64,000 bases of DNA, from contig NZ_CP059183.1 of the NCBI RefSeq assembly GCF_014251275.1, positions 335,001-399,000 on the forward strand, written 5' to 3'. How positions within the stretch are numbered: position 1 is the stretch's first letter; each line of letters opens with the position of its first letter. Source of the DNA: Blattabacterium cuenoti. Its GTDB lineage: Bacteria > Bacteroidota > Bacteroidia > Flavobacteriales > Blattabacteriaceae. Shown here one piece after another: positions 1 to 11,430 of this stretch. The notes beneath the pieces are model-generated. The model had not been told where the DNA came from and ran no database searches. It saw only the letters and a program-made list of their open reading frames with translations. The position numbers and the translations under genes were made by a program.

Positions 1-1098
<1,098 letters not shown>

Positions 1099-1149
1099 AT
1101 TTCTCTTATGTCAAAGAACTTGTTATTAAATCAAAATATGGAGAATAAA

Positions 1150-1223
1150 TGGAGAATATCGGAATCGAACCGATGACCTCCTGCGTGCAAAACAGGCGCT
1201 CTACCTGTCTGAGCTAATTCCCC
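1150..1223 (-). tRNA. tRNA-Ala (anticodon TGC)
   Basis: The minus strand folds as a 74-nt tRNA. The acceptor stem GGGGAAT pairs with ATTCTCC and the discriminator is A. The anticodon stem CCTGT/GCAGG holds the loop TTTGCAC with anticodon TGC, and the T arm contains GGTTCGATTCC. It lies in the 16S-23S spacer after tRNA-Ile, the usual Bacteroidetes arrangement. CCA is not encoded. Confidence 0.96.
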
Positions 1224-1230
1224 AACCAAA

Positions 1231-1304
1231 TAGTCCCGCGCGGAGTTGAACCGCGGCCCTCTACATTATCAGTGTAGCGCTCTAACCATCTGAGCTACGA
1301 GACT
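1231..1304 (-). tRNA. tRNA-Ile (anticodon GAT)
   Basis: The minus strand folds as a 74-nt tRNA with acceptor stem AGTCTCG/CGGGACT and discriminator A. The anticodon loop CTGATAA carries GAT. The T arm contains GGTTCAACTCC. It is the first tRNA in the 16S-23S spacer, 7 bp before tRNA-Ala, and is co-transcribed with the rRNAs. Confidence 0.96.
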
Positions 1305-1420
1305 GATTGAGCAATCAATCTCCACCAAATATCAAATATCAGTATCAATTATCAATAAACGTAAAATTAAAAAAAAAGCTTCTAATCCCTAATTAAATAA
1401 TTTTCTTTAATAAACTCTAA

Positions 1421-2966
<1,546 letters not shown>

Positions 2967-3141
2967 AAAATTATCAAATACACAAATTGTTATTAAAAGA
3001 TCCTTAATAATCAGGTATAGAAGCTTTTATATGCTTAATATGAAAAGAACAATAAAAATGTGAATATACACATTTTTTATAAATATATACATATTTTTTT
3101 ATAACTAGAAAAAAATCACATATTTTTACAAAAAAATTTAT

Positions 3142-3168
3142 CAAAGTTAATAATATTATTAATACAAT
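3142..3168 (-). promoter_or_regulatory. Candidate rRNA operon promoter (Bacteroidetes type)
   Basis: On the minus strand, about 180 bp before the 16S 5' end, TAACTTTG (3142-3149) matches the Bacteroidetes -7 element TAnnTTTG. An ATTG (3165-3168) lies 15 bp upstream as a possible -33 element, slightly closer than the usual spacing. It sits at the divergent start of queA. This is motif matching only, in very AT-rich DNA. Confidence 0.35.
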
Positions 3169-3179
3169 TTCATATGAAT

Positions 3180-4223
3180 ATGAGGACCTCAGATTTTGAC
3201 TTTGAATCTCCAACAGATCTTATTGCAAAATTTCCTTCTAAAGAAAGAGATGAATCTAGATTAATGGTTATTCACAGAAATAATAAAAATATTGAACATA
3301 AACGTTTTAAAGATTTACATAAATATTTTGAAGAAGGAGATATTTTAATATTAAATAATACAAAAGTTTTTCCAGCAAGAATATTTGGTAATAAAGAAAA
3401 AACAGACGCAAAAATAGAAGTATTTCTACTTAGAGAATTAGATTCTGAAGACAGGACTTGGGATGTTTTAGTAGATCCAGCTAGAAAAGTTAGAGTAGGA
3501 AATAAACTAAATTTTGGATATGGGTTAACAGGAGAAGTTATAGATAATACAACATCTAGAGGAAGGATCCTTCAACTTAATTTTGAAGGACCCCATAAAA
3601 ATCTAATAAAAAAGATAAAAGAATTAGGAAAAACACCTTTACCTAAGTATATTGATAGAAATCCAGAAAATATTGATAAAGAACGTTATCAAACTGTTTA
3701 TGCAAAAATAGAAGGATCTGTAGCTGCTCCTACTGCAGGTTTACATTTTTCCAAACATTTATTAAAAAAATTAGAAATAAAGGGAATTCACCTAATAGAA
3801 ATTACTTTACATTTAGGATTAGGTGGATTCCTACCAGTAGAAGTAGAAGATATATCAAAACACAAAATGGATTCTGAAAAGTGTTTTATAAGCGAAAACT
3901 CATGTAAATTTATAAATGAAGCTATAAAAAATAAAAAAAAAATTTGTGCAGTTGGGACCTCTTCTATGAGAGCAATAGAAAGTTCAGTATCTTCTACTAA
4001 AAATTTAAATCCTTTTATAGGATGGACAAATAAATTTATTTTTCCTCCTTATAATTTTAGCATAGCTAATTCCATGATTACAAATTTTCATATGCCAAAA
4101 TCTACATTACTAATGATGACAGCAGCGTTTTCTGGATTTAGTTTAATTATGAAAGCCTATAAAATAGGTATACAAAAAAAATACAAATTTTATTCATATG
4201 GAGATGCTATGTTAATTATATAA
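3180..4223 (+). CDS. queA: S-adenosylmethionine:tRNA ribosyltransferase-isomerase QueA
   Basis: QueA transfers and isomerises the ribosyl part of SAM onto preQ1 at the wobble base of tRNAs, giving epoxyqueuosine. Family signatures are present: SDFDFESP at the N terminus, [23 protein letters not shown] in the middle, [11 protein letters not shown], and FIFPPYNF...[15 protein letters not shown] near the end. Length of about 347 residues fits the family. The frame allows an ATG two codons earlier (3174), but MRTSDFDFE matches the usual QueA start, so 3180 was chosen. It is transcribed away from the rRNA operon and is followed 84 bp later by the polyprenyl synthase gene. The domain looks intact. 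Confidence 0.93.
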   Translation: MRTSDFDFESPTDLIAKFPSKERDESRLMVIHRNNKNIEHKRFKDLHKYFEEGDILILNNTKVFPARIFGNKEKTDAKIEVFLLRELDSEDRTWDVLVDPARKVRVGNKLNFGYGLTGEVIDNTTSRGRILQLNFEGPHKNLIKKIKELGKTPLPKYIDRNPENIDKERYQTVYAKIEGSVAAPTAGLHFSKHLLKKLEIKGIHLIEITLHLGLGGFLPVEVEDISKHKMDSEKCFISENSCKFINEAIKNKKKICAVGTSSMRAIESSVSSTKNLNPFIGWTNKFIFPPYNFSIANSMITNFHMPKSTLLMMTAAFSGFSLIMKAYKIGIQKKYKFYSYGDAMLII

Positions 4224-4307
4224 ATATATAATATCCTGTAAAAAGAAAATTCTGATTTTTTTATAAAAAAAATATAAAATTTATCAAAAATTTCATAATT
4301 ATTTACG

Positions 4308-5285
4308 ATGAAATTAATTTTGGATAAAATAAAAATTTCAATAAAAAAAGAAATAAAAGAATTCGAAAAACAATTCATTAGTATAATTAAAAGTAGTAAT
4401 GTTACACTTATAAATCAAATTAATCATTATATCACAAATAGAAAAGGTAAACTTATAAGACCTATGTTCGTTTTTTTGATTGCTAAAATGTTAGGTAAAA
4501 TTCAAAAAAAAACATATCATACAGCATGTTTAATAGAATTAATACATACAGCTACACTTGTTCATGATGACGTTGTAGATAATAGTAATTTTAGAAGAGG
4601 ATCATTTTCTGTTAATGCCATATGGAAAAATAAGATAGCAGTTTTAATTGGTGATTATTTATTATCTAAAAGTCTTTTATTAGCTACAAATAATAATTAT
4701 ACAGATATTTTAAAAATTATTTGCAACACTGTAAAAAATATGAGTGAAGGAGAATTATTGCAAATAGAAAAATCAAAAAAATTTAACATTACCGAAAAAA
4801 CTTATAACAAAATAATTTATAAAAAAACAGCTAGTCTAATTGCTACTTCTTGTGAATGTGGAGCTCTTTCAGTAAGTGCAAATGAAGAAAATATATTAAA
4901 AATGAAAAAGTTTGGAATTTTTATTGGAATAGCTTTTCAAATTAAAGATGACTTATTTGATTATAAATACGAAAATAATTTTACTGGTAAACCAATAGGT
5001 CTGGATATTAAAGACAATAAAATTACTCTGCCTCTAATATATACTATTAGAAATGCATCAAAAAAAGATCAAGAATGGATATTAAATGCAATAAAAAATT
5101 ATGATTATAAAAAAAGAAATAAAATAATAAATTATGTTAAAGAATACGGAGGATTAGAATATGCTATTAAAAAAATGAAAAAATTTAGAAATTACGCACT
5201 AAAAATATTAGAATTATATCCAGAAGGAAAAACAAAAAATGCATTAAAAACAATGGTAAATTTTATTATTGAAAGGAATCAATAA
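4308..5285 (+). CDS. Polyprenyl diphosphate synthase (octaprenyl-type trans-prenyltransferase)
   Basis: Soluble all-trans prenyltransferase that condenses isopentenyl diphosphate onto an allylic primer. The first Asp-rich motif DDVVD is at residues 87-91 with the downstream RR at 96-97, and the second is DDLFD at 214-218. GKLIRP (47-52) binds the diphosphate. The residues five and four before the first motif are small (Ala82, Thr83), which in this family goes with long-chain products. That suggests a side-chain supplier for menaquinone (MenA is encoded near 31 kb); a short-chain role cannot be excluded. Length of 325 residues is normal. Its 3' end lies 10 bp before the topA start. Confidence 0.88.
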   Translation: MKLILDKIKISIKKEIKEFEKQFISIIKSSNVTLINQINHYITNRKGKLIRPMFVFLIAKMLGKIQKKTYHTACLIELIHTATLVHDDVVDNSNFRRGSFSVNAIWKNKIAVLIGDYLLSKSLLLATNNNYTDILKIICNTVKNMSEGELLQIEKSKKFNITEKTYNKIIYKKTASLIATSCECGALSVSANEENILKMKKFGIFIGIAFQIKDDLFDYKYENNFTGKPIGLDIKDNKITLPLIYTIRNASKKDQEWILNAIKNYDYKKRNKIINYVKEYGGLEYAIKKMKKFRNYALKILELYPEGKTKNALKTMVNFIIERNQ

Positions 5286-5295
5286 AATAGTTTAT

Positions 5296-7407
5296 ATGAA
5301 AAAAAATTTAGTAATTGTAGAATCTCCTGTAAAAGCTAATACTATACAAAAATTTCTTGGAGATGAATATAATGTTGTATCAAGTTATGGACATATAATT
5401 GATTTGCCAGAAAAAAAAATAGGGATTCAAATTAAAAATAACTTTAAACCTGATTACGTAATTCCATATAATAAAAAAAAAATAGTAAAAAATCTTAAAT
5501 CATTAATAGATAGTTATAATACTATATGGTTAGCATCTGATGAAGATAGAGAAGGAGAAGCAATTGCATATCAAATATGTACTTTTTTTAATATTCCTAA
5601 AAATAAATATAAAAGAATTGTTTTTCATGAAATTACAAAAAAAGCAATTATTAATGCAATTAATAATCCTAGAAAAATAAATAAAAATTTAGTTTATGCG
5701 CAGCAAACAAGAAGAATATTAGATAGATTAGTAGGATTTCAATTATCTCCTATATTATGGAAAAAAATAAATAATGGACTTTCAGCAGGAAGAGTACAAT
5801 CAGCTGCAGTTAGATTAATAGTAGAACAAGAAGAAAAAATTAAAAATTTTATACCATCTTCATATTATCAAGTTGATGGATATTTTTTTAACAAACAAAA
5901 AAAATTACATGCTAGACTTTACAAAGAAATTACAAATGAAAACAAGTTAAAAGAACTTTTTTTTTCATGTATAAAAGATAAAAATAATTTTATAGTAAAA
6001 AAAATTATAAAATCTAACCAAAAAAAATCACCACATAGACCCTTTACTACATCATCTTTACAACAGTATGCTTGTAATAAATTATATTTTTCTGTAGCAA
6101 AAACTATGTTTTTATCTCAAAAGTTATATGAAAAAGGTTTCATAACATATATACGTACTGATAGTACAAAATTATCAAATTTTATAATACAAAATATAGA
6201 AAAATATATAATTAGTTGTTATGGACAAAAATACTTATCAATAAGAAATACATATCCTTCTAAAAAATTTTCTCAAGAAGCTCATGAAGCAATTCGTCCT
6301 ACTAAAATTAAATATGATGAAAATTATTTACAATTTTTAAGTATTTCAGAAAAAAAACTTTATAAAATAATTTGGGAACGAACTATTATGAGTCAAATGT
6401 CTGACGCAATATTTGAAATATTAAATTTTTATATAGAATCTTCTTCATCAAAAGATATTTTTATACACACTAAAAAATATATATTATTTGATGGTTTTAT
6501 AAAAATTTCAAACGAAAAATTAAAAGAAAATGAAGAATATAATTCATTAAAAATAAAAGAAGGTACTTTATTAAAAAATGAACAAATTATTGCAAAACAA
6601 ATATTTAAAAAACATCCTTATAGGTATAATGAAGCTTCATTAGTAAAAAATTTAGAATCTTTAGGAATTGGCCGTCCATCTACTTATGTTCCTATTATAT
6701 ATACTATTCAAAAAAGAAATTATGTTATTAATCAAAAGGCTATAAAACAAACAGAAAAAAGAATAATATTAACATTAAAAGATGATACTATCAATAAAAA
6801 AATAGAAAATATAGTAAGAACAGAAAAAAATAGATTTGTACCTACGGAAATTGGAGTAATAACTACTGATTTTTTAAAAAAAAATTTTCAGGAAATTGTA
6901 AATTTTAATTTTACTGCAAATCTAGAAAAAAGTTTTGATGATATAGCTAAAGGAGAAATTAATTGGATTGATATCATTAATGAATTTTATAAAAAATTTT
7001 ATGAAAAAATAAAGTATGTAAAAAAACATACAAAAAAAATTCATAAAGAACATTTTATTGGTATAGATATTAAATCTAAAAAAAAAATTTTTGCAAAAAT
7101 AGCGAAATTTGGTCCTGTATTGCAAATAGGTGAGTTTGGGGACGAAGTTAAACCAAAATTTATTCCATTATTAAATAAACAAAAATTAAATAGAATTACT
7201 TTACAAAAAGCATTAAAAATAATTGAACTTCCAAAATCGTTAGGTTTTTTTAAAGAAAAAGAAATTTTTTTAAACATAAACAAATACAACATATTTATAA
7301 AATATGATAAAAAATTCATTCCAATTGATGAAAAAATATTTTTTAATTATTCAATTGGTTTACAAGAAGCAATTAAAATAATTAATAATTATAAAAAAAG
7401 TAAATAA
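5296..7407 (+). CDS. topA: DNA topoisomerase I (type IA)
   Basis: Relaxes negatively supercoiled DNA through a transient 5'-phosphotyrosine link. The TOPRIM domain is N-terminal (LVIVESPVKANTIQKFLG, then DEDREGEAIAY), and the catalytic tyrosine is Tyr285 in FITYIRTDST. The conserved GIGRPSTYVPII helix is present. An earlier in-frame ATG (5269) overlaps the preceding gene; 5296 gives the standard MKKNLVIVESP start. At 703 residues it is shorter than the roughly 840 usual in free-living Flavobacteria, with part of the C-terminal DNA-binding repeats lost. The frame is intact despite many A-runs. It ends 11 bp from a convergent hypothetical gene. Confidence 0.94.
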   Translation: MKKNLVIVESPVKANTIQKFLGDEYNVVSSYGHIIDLPEKKIGIQIKNNFKPDYVIPYNKKKIVKNLKSLIDSYNTIWLASDEDREGEAIAYQICTFFNIPKNKYKRIVFHEITKKAIINAINNPRKINKNLVYAQQTRRILDRLVGFQLSPILWKKINNGLSAGRVQSAAVRLIVEQEEKIKNFIPSSYYQVDGYFFNKQKKLHARLYKEITNENKLKELFFSCIKDKNNFIVKKIIKSNQKKSPHRPFTTSSLQQYACNKLYFSVAKTMFLSQKLYEKGFITYIRTDSTKLSNFIIQNIEKYIISCYGQKYLSIRNTYPSKKFSQEAHEAIRPTKIKYDENYLQFLSISEKKLYKIIWERTIMSQMSDAIFEILNFYIESSSSKDIFIHTKKYILFDGFIKISNEKLKENEEYNSLKIKEGTLLKNEQIIAKQIFKKHPYRYNEASLVKNLESLGIGRPSTYVPIIYTIQKRNYVINQKAIKQTEKRIILTLKDDTINKKIENIVRTEKNRFVPTEIGVITTDFLKKNFQEIVNFNFTANLEKSFDDIAKGEINWIDIINEFYKKFYEKIKYVKKHTKKIHKEHFIGIDIKSKKKIFAKIAKFGPVLQIGEFGDEVKPKFIPLLNKQKLNRITLQKALKIIELPKSLGFFKEKEIFLNINKYNIFIKYDKKFIPIDEKIFFNYSIGLQEAIKIINNYKKSK

Positions 7408-7418
7408 AATAAAATATT

Positions 7419-7841
7419 TTAACCATCAAAATATCTTTGATTCAAATAAGTTGTTGGATAAGCTTGATCATGTCCAGTTCTTCTAACGTGATCTAAGTAT
7501 TTTGGTATATAAGATAAAGCTTTTACTCTATCAGATAAATTCATATTATTCCATATATTTTCAGCCATTTTTTTTTTACCTACTTTATATTTATAATCTT
7601 TCCAAAATCTATTAAAAGATAAATCAGTAGGAATTTCTTCTATAGAAAAAGATGATTTTGAATTTTTCATTTTATTTATAATAGATTCATTATAAGGCAA
7701 GTATTTTCCAATCCATATATAATGTGATAAAGATAATTTATCTGGGAAAACTACCTCTCTTAAAAATCCGTTTAAATCATATTTAAATATAATATCTCCA
7801 GATACTATAGGACTTCTGAATATGTATTTCTTACCTCTCAT
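7419..7841 (-). CDS. Conserved hypothetical protein (Flavobacteriales)
   Basis: A 140-residue soluble protein with no catalytic motif I recognise. The N-terminal half is predicted beta-rich and contains GDIIFKYDLNGFLREVVF. The C-terminal half is helical and basic (FWKDYKYKVGKKKMAENIW) and ends with HDQAYPTTYLNQRYFDG. The ending resembles the YP-T-YLNQ-W/F tail of some phage or plasmid replication-associated proteins, but that is weak. I recall similar small proteins in free-living Flavobacteria, always unnamed. It is convergent with topA, and a 199-bp gap separates its start from the divergent rsmI. Its retention in a reduced genome suggests a real function. Confidence 0.75.
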   Translation of the reverse strand: MRGKKYIFRSPIVSGDIIFKYDLNGFLREVVFPDKLSLSHYIWIGKYLPYNESIINKMKNSKSSFSIEEIPTDLSFNRFWKDYKYKVGKKKMAENIWNNMNLSDRVKALSYIPKYLDHVRRTGHDQAYPTTYLNQRYFDG

Positions 7842-8040
7842 TACTACTTATTTCATGAACATTCATATTTTTTACTTTTAATATTGTATTTTATACTGTA
7901 TTTTTTAATGTTTTTTTATATGAATTATCATGTTATATTAAAAAATGGAGAAAAAAATTTACTATAATGTTATAGACATTTTAATAAAAGTTATAAATTT
8001 TTACCTAAAAAAATAGGATTATTATTAAAATTTATTACAA

Positions 8041-8715
8041 ATGTTATACATTGTACCTACTCCTATAGGAAATATGGAAGATTTCACATTTAGAGGATTA
8101 CGTATCTTAAAAGAAGTGAATATAATATTAGTAGAAAATTATCAAACATCTAGAAAACTTTTAAATTTATATAATATAAAAACTCCAGTTAAAAAATATA
8201 ATATTTATAATGAACATAAACTAACTCCTAGTATTATAAATGAAATGAAAAAAGGAAAAAAATTTGCATTAATATCTAATGCCGGAACTCCTGGTATATC
8301 TGATCCAGGATATATGATAATTAGAACTTGTATACAACATTTTGTAGATGTAGAATGTTTACCTGGTGCTACTGCATTAATACCTGCACTAGTAAATTCA
8401 GGAATTCCTATTGATGAATTCACTTTTATTGGATTTTTACCTAAAAAAAAAAATAAAAAAAAATTAAAAAATTTATCTAAAGAAAACAGAACAATAGTTC
8501 TATATGAGTCTCCACATAGATTATTAAAAACATTAAACAATATTAAAATTTTTTTTGGGATAAATAGAAATGTTGTTTTATGTAAAGAAATGACAAAAAT
8601 ATTTCAAAAAATATTAAGAGGAAAAATAGAAAATATTTTACTATACTATAAAAATTTAAATAAAATATTAGGAGAATATACTATTATCATTGAAAAAGAT
8701 TTAGAAAAAAATTAA
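8041..8715 (+). CDS. rsmI: 16S rRNA (cytidine1402-2'-O)-methyltransferase RsmI
   Basis: SAM-dependent enzyme of the tetrapyrrole-methylase fold that methylates the 2'-O of C1402 in the 16S decoding centre. It opens with LYIVPTPIGNMEDFTFRGLR and has NAGTPGISDPGY (about residues 80-91), PGATALIPAL, and LYESPHRLLKTL in the second subdomain. At 224 residues it is a typical Bacteroidetes size. The linker FLPKKKNKKKLKN is encoded by runs of 11 and 9 adenines (8443-8463), an obvious slippage site, though the frame is intact. Its stop codon overlaps that of the convergent asd by 4 bp. Confidence 0.93.
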   Translation: MLYIVPTPIGNMEDFTFRGLRILKEVNIILVENYQTSRKLLNLYNIKTPVKKYNIYNEHKLTPSIINEMKKGKKFALISNAGTPGISDPGYMIIRTCIQHFVDVECLPGATALIPALVNSGIPIDEFTFIGFLPKKKNKKKLKNLSKENRTIVLYESPHRLLKTLNNIKIFFGINRNVVLCKEMTKIFQKILRGKIENILLYYKNLNKILGEYTIIIEKDLEKN

Positions 8716-9704
8716 ATGTAATTTTTACTTATTAAGTATTCTGCTATTTGAACTGCATTAGTAGCTGCACCTTTTCGTAAATTATCTGATACTATCCAAA
8801 GATTAATAGAATTTGGAAAATGTAAATCTTTACGAATTCTTCCAACAAAAACCTCATCTTTACCTTGTGCATATAAAGGCATTGGATAAATATTTCTATA
8901 TGGATCATCAAAAAGTATAATCCCTTCTGATTCAAATAAAATTTTACGAATTACATTTATATTTGGATTATCTTTAAACGTTATGTTAACACTTTCAGAA
9001 TGACCACCAGTTACAGGAACTCTTACCGATGTAGCAGTTACAGAAATTTTTTTATCATTCATTATTTTCTTTGTTTCTTGCATTAATTTTATTTCTTCTA
9101 TAGTATATCCATTTTCTGAAAATTCATCACAATGAGGTAAAACATTATTGTAAATAGGATATGGATATACTTTTTTATAATTCAAATTTCCTTTTTTTTC
9201 ATTTTCTAATTGGTCTAAAGCTTTTCTACCAGTTCCTGTTACAGACTGGTAAGTAGATATTATTACTCTTTTTATATTATATTTTATATGTAAAGGAAAT
9301 AAAACCATAACTAATTGTATAGTAGAACAGTTTGGATTTGCTATAATTCTATCATTTTTATTCAATAAATGAGCATTTATTTCTGGAACAATTAATTTTT
9401 TATCATGATCCATTCTCCATGCAGAAGAATTATCTATAATAATAGATCCTATATTAGAAAATTTTAATGCCCATTTTTTTGAAATAGCACTACCAGCTGA
9501 AAACAAAACTAAATTTGGTTTTTTTAAAAATAAGTCATGTATTTTAATTATTGTGTGATTTTTATTATTAAATAATAATTTTTTTCCCACAGATCTATCA
9601 GAAGCAGAAATATATAATTTTTTAATCGGAAATTTTTTTTCTTCTAAAATTTTCAATATAATTCTACCTACCAATCCAGTAGCTCCTACAATTCCTAATA
9701 TCAT
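8712..9704 (-). CDS. asd: Aspartate-semialdehyde dehydrogenase
   Basis: Reduces beta-aspartyl phosphate to aspartate semialdehyde with NADPH, the branch point to lysine/diaminopimelate, threonine and methionine. The nucleotide-binding GATGLVGR is at residues 7-14, the catalytic Cys126 is in NPNCSTIQ, and the active-site His235 is in GGHSESVN. Length of 330 residues is normal. In an endosymbiont that provisions its host, this gene supports essential amino-acid and cell-wall precursor synthesis. It is convergent with rsmI (4-bp overlap) and divergent from gmk. Confidence 0.95.
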   Translation of the reverse strand: MILGIVGATGLVGRIILKILEEKKFPIKKLYISASDRSVGKKLLFNNKNHTIIKIHDLFLKKPNLVLFSAGSAISKKWALKFSNIGSIIIDNSSAWRMDHDKKLIVPEINAHLLNKNDRIIANPNCSTIQLVMVLFPLHIKYNIKRVIISTYQSVTGTGRKALDQLENEKKGNLNYKKVYPYPIYNNVLPHCDEFSENGYTIEEIKLMQETKKIMNDKKISVTATSVRVPVTGGHSESVNITFKDNPNINVIRKILFESEGIILFDDPYRNIYPMPLYAQGKDEVFVGRIRKDLHFPNSINLWIVSDNLRKGAATNAVQIAEYLISKNYI

Positions 9705-9772
9705 AATTATTATATATAAAAATTTAACTTATTTAGTTACAAAAAAAATCAAATTTAGCAAATTAATTTATA

Positions 9773-10336
9773 ATGAAAAAAGAAAAAATTATCATTATAT
9801 CAGGACCATCTGGTTCAGGAAAAACTACTATTTCACATTTTTTACTTTCAAAAATACCAGATTTAGAACTTTCTATATCATGTACTACACGTAAAAAACG
9901 AAATTATGAAAAACACGGAAAAGATTATTACTTTATTTCCATAAAAACTTTTTTTTCAAAAATAAAAACATACCAGTTTATAGAATGGGAAGAAGTTTAT
10001 AAACAACAATTTTACGGAACATTAAAAAGTGAAATATACAGGATTTGGAATAAAAAAAAAATAATTTTATTTGATGTTGATGTAAAAGGAAGTTTGAATA
10101 TAAAAAAACAATATCCAAATAATTCATTATCTATATTTATAATGGTTAAATCTATTAATATTCTAAAAAATAGACTATTTAAAAGAAAATACGAAAACTC
10201 ATATAATATAGATATTCGTTTGAAAAAAGCAAAACAGGAAAATAATTTTTCTCATTTATTTGATTCAGTACTATTAAACGATGATATATTAAAAACGAAA
10301 ATGAAAATTGTTAAATTAATTGAATCTTTTATTTAA
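9773..10336 (+). CDS. gmk: Guanylate kinase
   Basis: Phosphorylates GMP to GDP with ATP. The P-loop GPSGSGKT is at residues 11-18. The GMP-binding region follows (SCTTRKKRNYEKHGKDYYF), with the conserved EWEEVYKQQFYGT near 70 and DVDVKGSLNIKKQ near 100. Length of 187 residues is standard. It starts 68 bp from the divergent asd start, so the two probably share a promoter region. After it comes about 225 bp of AT-rich DNA with no gene seen before tRNA-Asn. Confidence 0.95.
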   Translation: MKKEKIIIISGPSGSGKTTISHFLLSKIPDLELSISCTTRKKRNYEKHGKDYYFISIKTFFSKIKTYQFIEWEEVYKQQFYGTLKSEIYRIWNKKKIILFDVDVKGSLNIKKQYPNNSLSIFIMVKSINILKNRLFKRKYENSYNIDIRLKKAKQENNFSHLFDSVLLNDDILKTKMKIVKLIESFI

Positions 10337-10561
10337 GTTAAACAAAGTATTCAATAAATATTCAAATTAAAGATTTAAATTTAATTTAATATTAATATAT
10401 TAATATATTTTATAATAATTTAAGTTTATGTATTTATGGACTTAAACAAGCATGTAGTTAAACAAGTTAAAATTATACAATTTAACTAAAATTGTACTAT
10501 ATCTAACTTAACCTAGCTTTAGTTTAATTACATTTTTATATTTATATTTTATAAAAAAAAA

Positions 10562-10635
10562 CTCCTCAGGCTGGATTCGAACCAGCGACACCCTGATTAA
10601 CAGTCAGATGCTCTAACCAGCTGAGCTACTGAGGA
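10562..10635 (-). tRNA. tRNA-Asn (anticodon GTT)
   Basis: The minus strand folds as a 74-nt tRNA with acceptor stem TCCTCAG/CTGAGGA and discriminator G. The anticodon stem TCTGA/TCAGG holds the loop CTGTTAA with anticodon GTT, and the T arm contains GGTTCGAATCC. It lies just downstream of rpiB on the same strand, 23 bp after its stop, so it may be co-transcribed. Confidence 0.96.
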
Positions 10636-10658
10636 TTTTTAATCATATATTTGTATTA

Positions 10659-11096
10659 TTAATTTAATTTTTTAAACATTTTTTCTATTCTTATAATATG
10701 TCTTCCTCCTTCGAAATTTGTATTAATAAAAATATCTACAATGTCTAATAATTCATTACTAATTATGAATCGTGCAGGTAAACTTATAACATTAGCATTA
10801 TTATGTTTTTTAGCTAAAAAAGATATTTCTTTATTCCATACAAGTGCGGCACGAATTTTACTATATTTATTAGCTATAATTGCAGCACCATTTCCACTTC
10901 CACACAAAATAATTCCATAATTAGCAATTCCTTTTTCAACAAAATTTACTGTAGGATGAATAAAATCTGGATAATCTACTTTTTTTTCGTAACTATAACA
11001 ACCAAAGTCTTTTATTTTATATCCTTTTTTTTTTAAAAAACCTATTATCAAATATTTGTAATAAACTCCAGTATGATCAGAACCTATTGCTATCAT
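10659..11096 (-). CDS. rpiB: Ribose-5-phosphate isomerase B
   Basis: Interconverts ribose 5-phosphate and ribulose 5-phosphate in the pentose phosphate pathway. The N terminus MIAIGSDHTGVYYK carries the Asp-His pair, and the catalytic cysteine is Cys65 in GIILCGSGNGAAI. ALVWNKEISFLAKKHNNANV and the C-terminal FEGGRHIIRI are also typical of the family. Length of 145 residues is standard for RpiB/LacAB. tRNA-Asn follows closely on the same strand. Upstream is a 334-bp AT-rich gap shared with the divergent pgk. Confidence 0.94.
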   Translation of the reverse strand: MIAIGSDHTGVYYKYLIIGFLKKKGYKIKDFGCYSYEKKVDYPDFIHPTVNFVEKGIANYGIILCGSGNGAAIIANKYSKIRAALVWNKEISFLAKKHNNANVISLPARFIISNELLDIVDIFINTNFEGGRHIIRIEKMFKKLN

Positions 11097-11430
11097 ATTT
11101 TTTGCATAAAAAAAATTAACATGTATTATATTAATATTAAATTAACATGTATATGTATATATGTATACGTATACACTGTATACATGTAATAATAATAACA
11201 TGTAATAATATAATAATAATAAAATAATAAAAATAAAAAAAAATAATATAAAAAAAATATAAATATATTTAATTAAAACTAAATATATTATATAAATATA
11301 ATATAAATATAATATACAACATTATTATTATTATTAATTATTATTTAAATAATAATAATTTTAATATAGTATATCTAACTCTAACATAAACATATAAATA
11401 GCATATAAAATATATTAAAAAACTTATTTT
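11097..11430. other. 334-bp AT-rich intergenic region with short repeats and a palindrome
   Basis: No gene is visible on either strand. It separates divergent rpiB and pgk, so both promoters should lie here. It contains TAA/AAT trinucleotide tracts, a 12-bp palindrome GTATACGTATAC (11163-11174), direct repeats of TTAACATGTAT and ACATGTAATAAT, and imperfect inverted copies of ACATGTA flanking the palindrome. These could form a hairpin or be simple-sequence noise in a decayed region. I see no clear TAnnTTTG promoter here. Confidence 0.6.
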
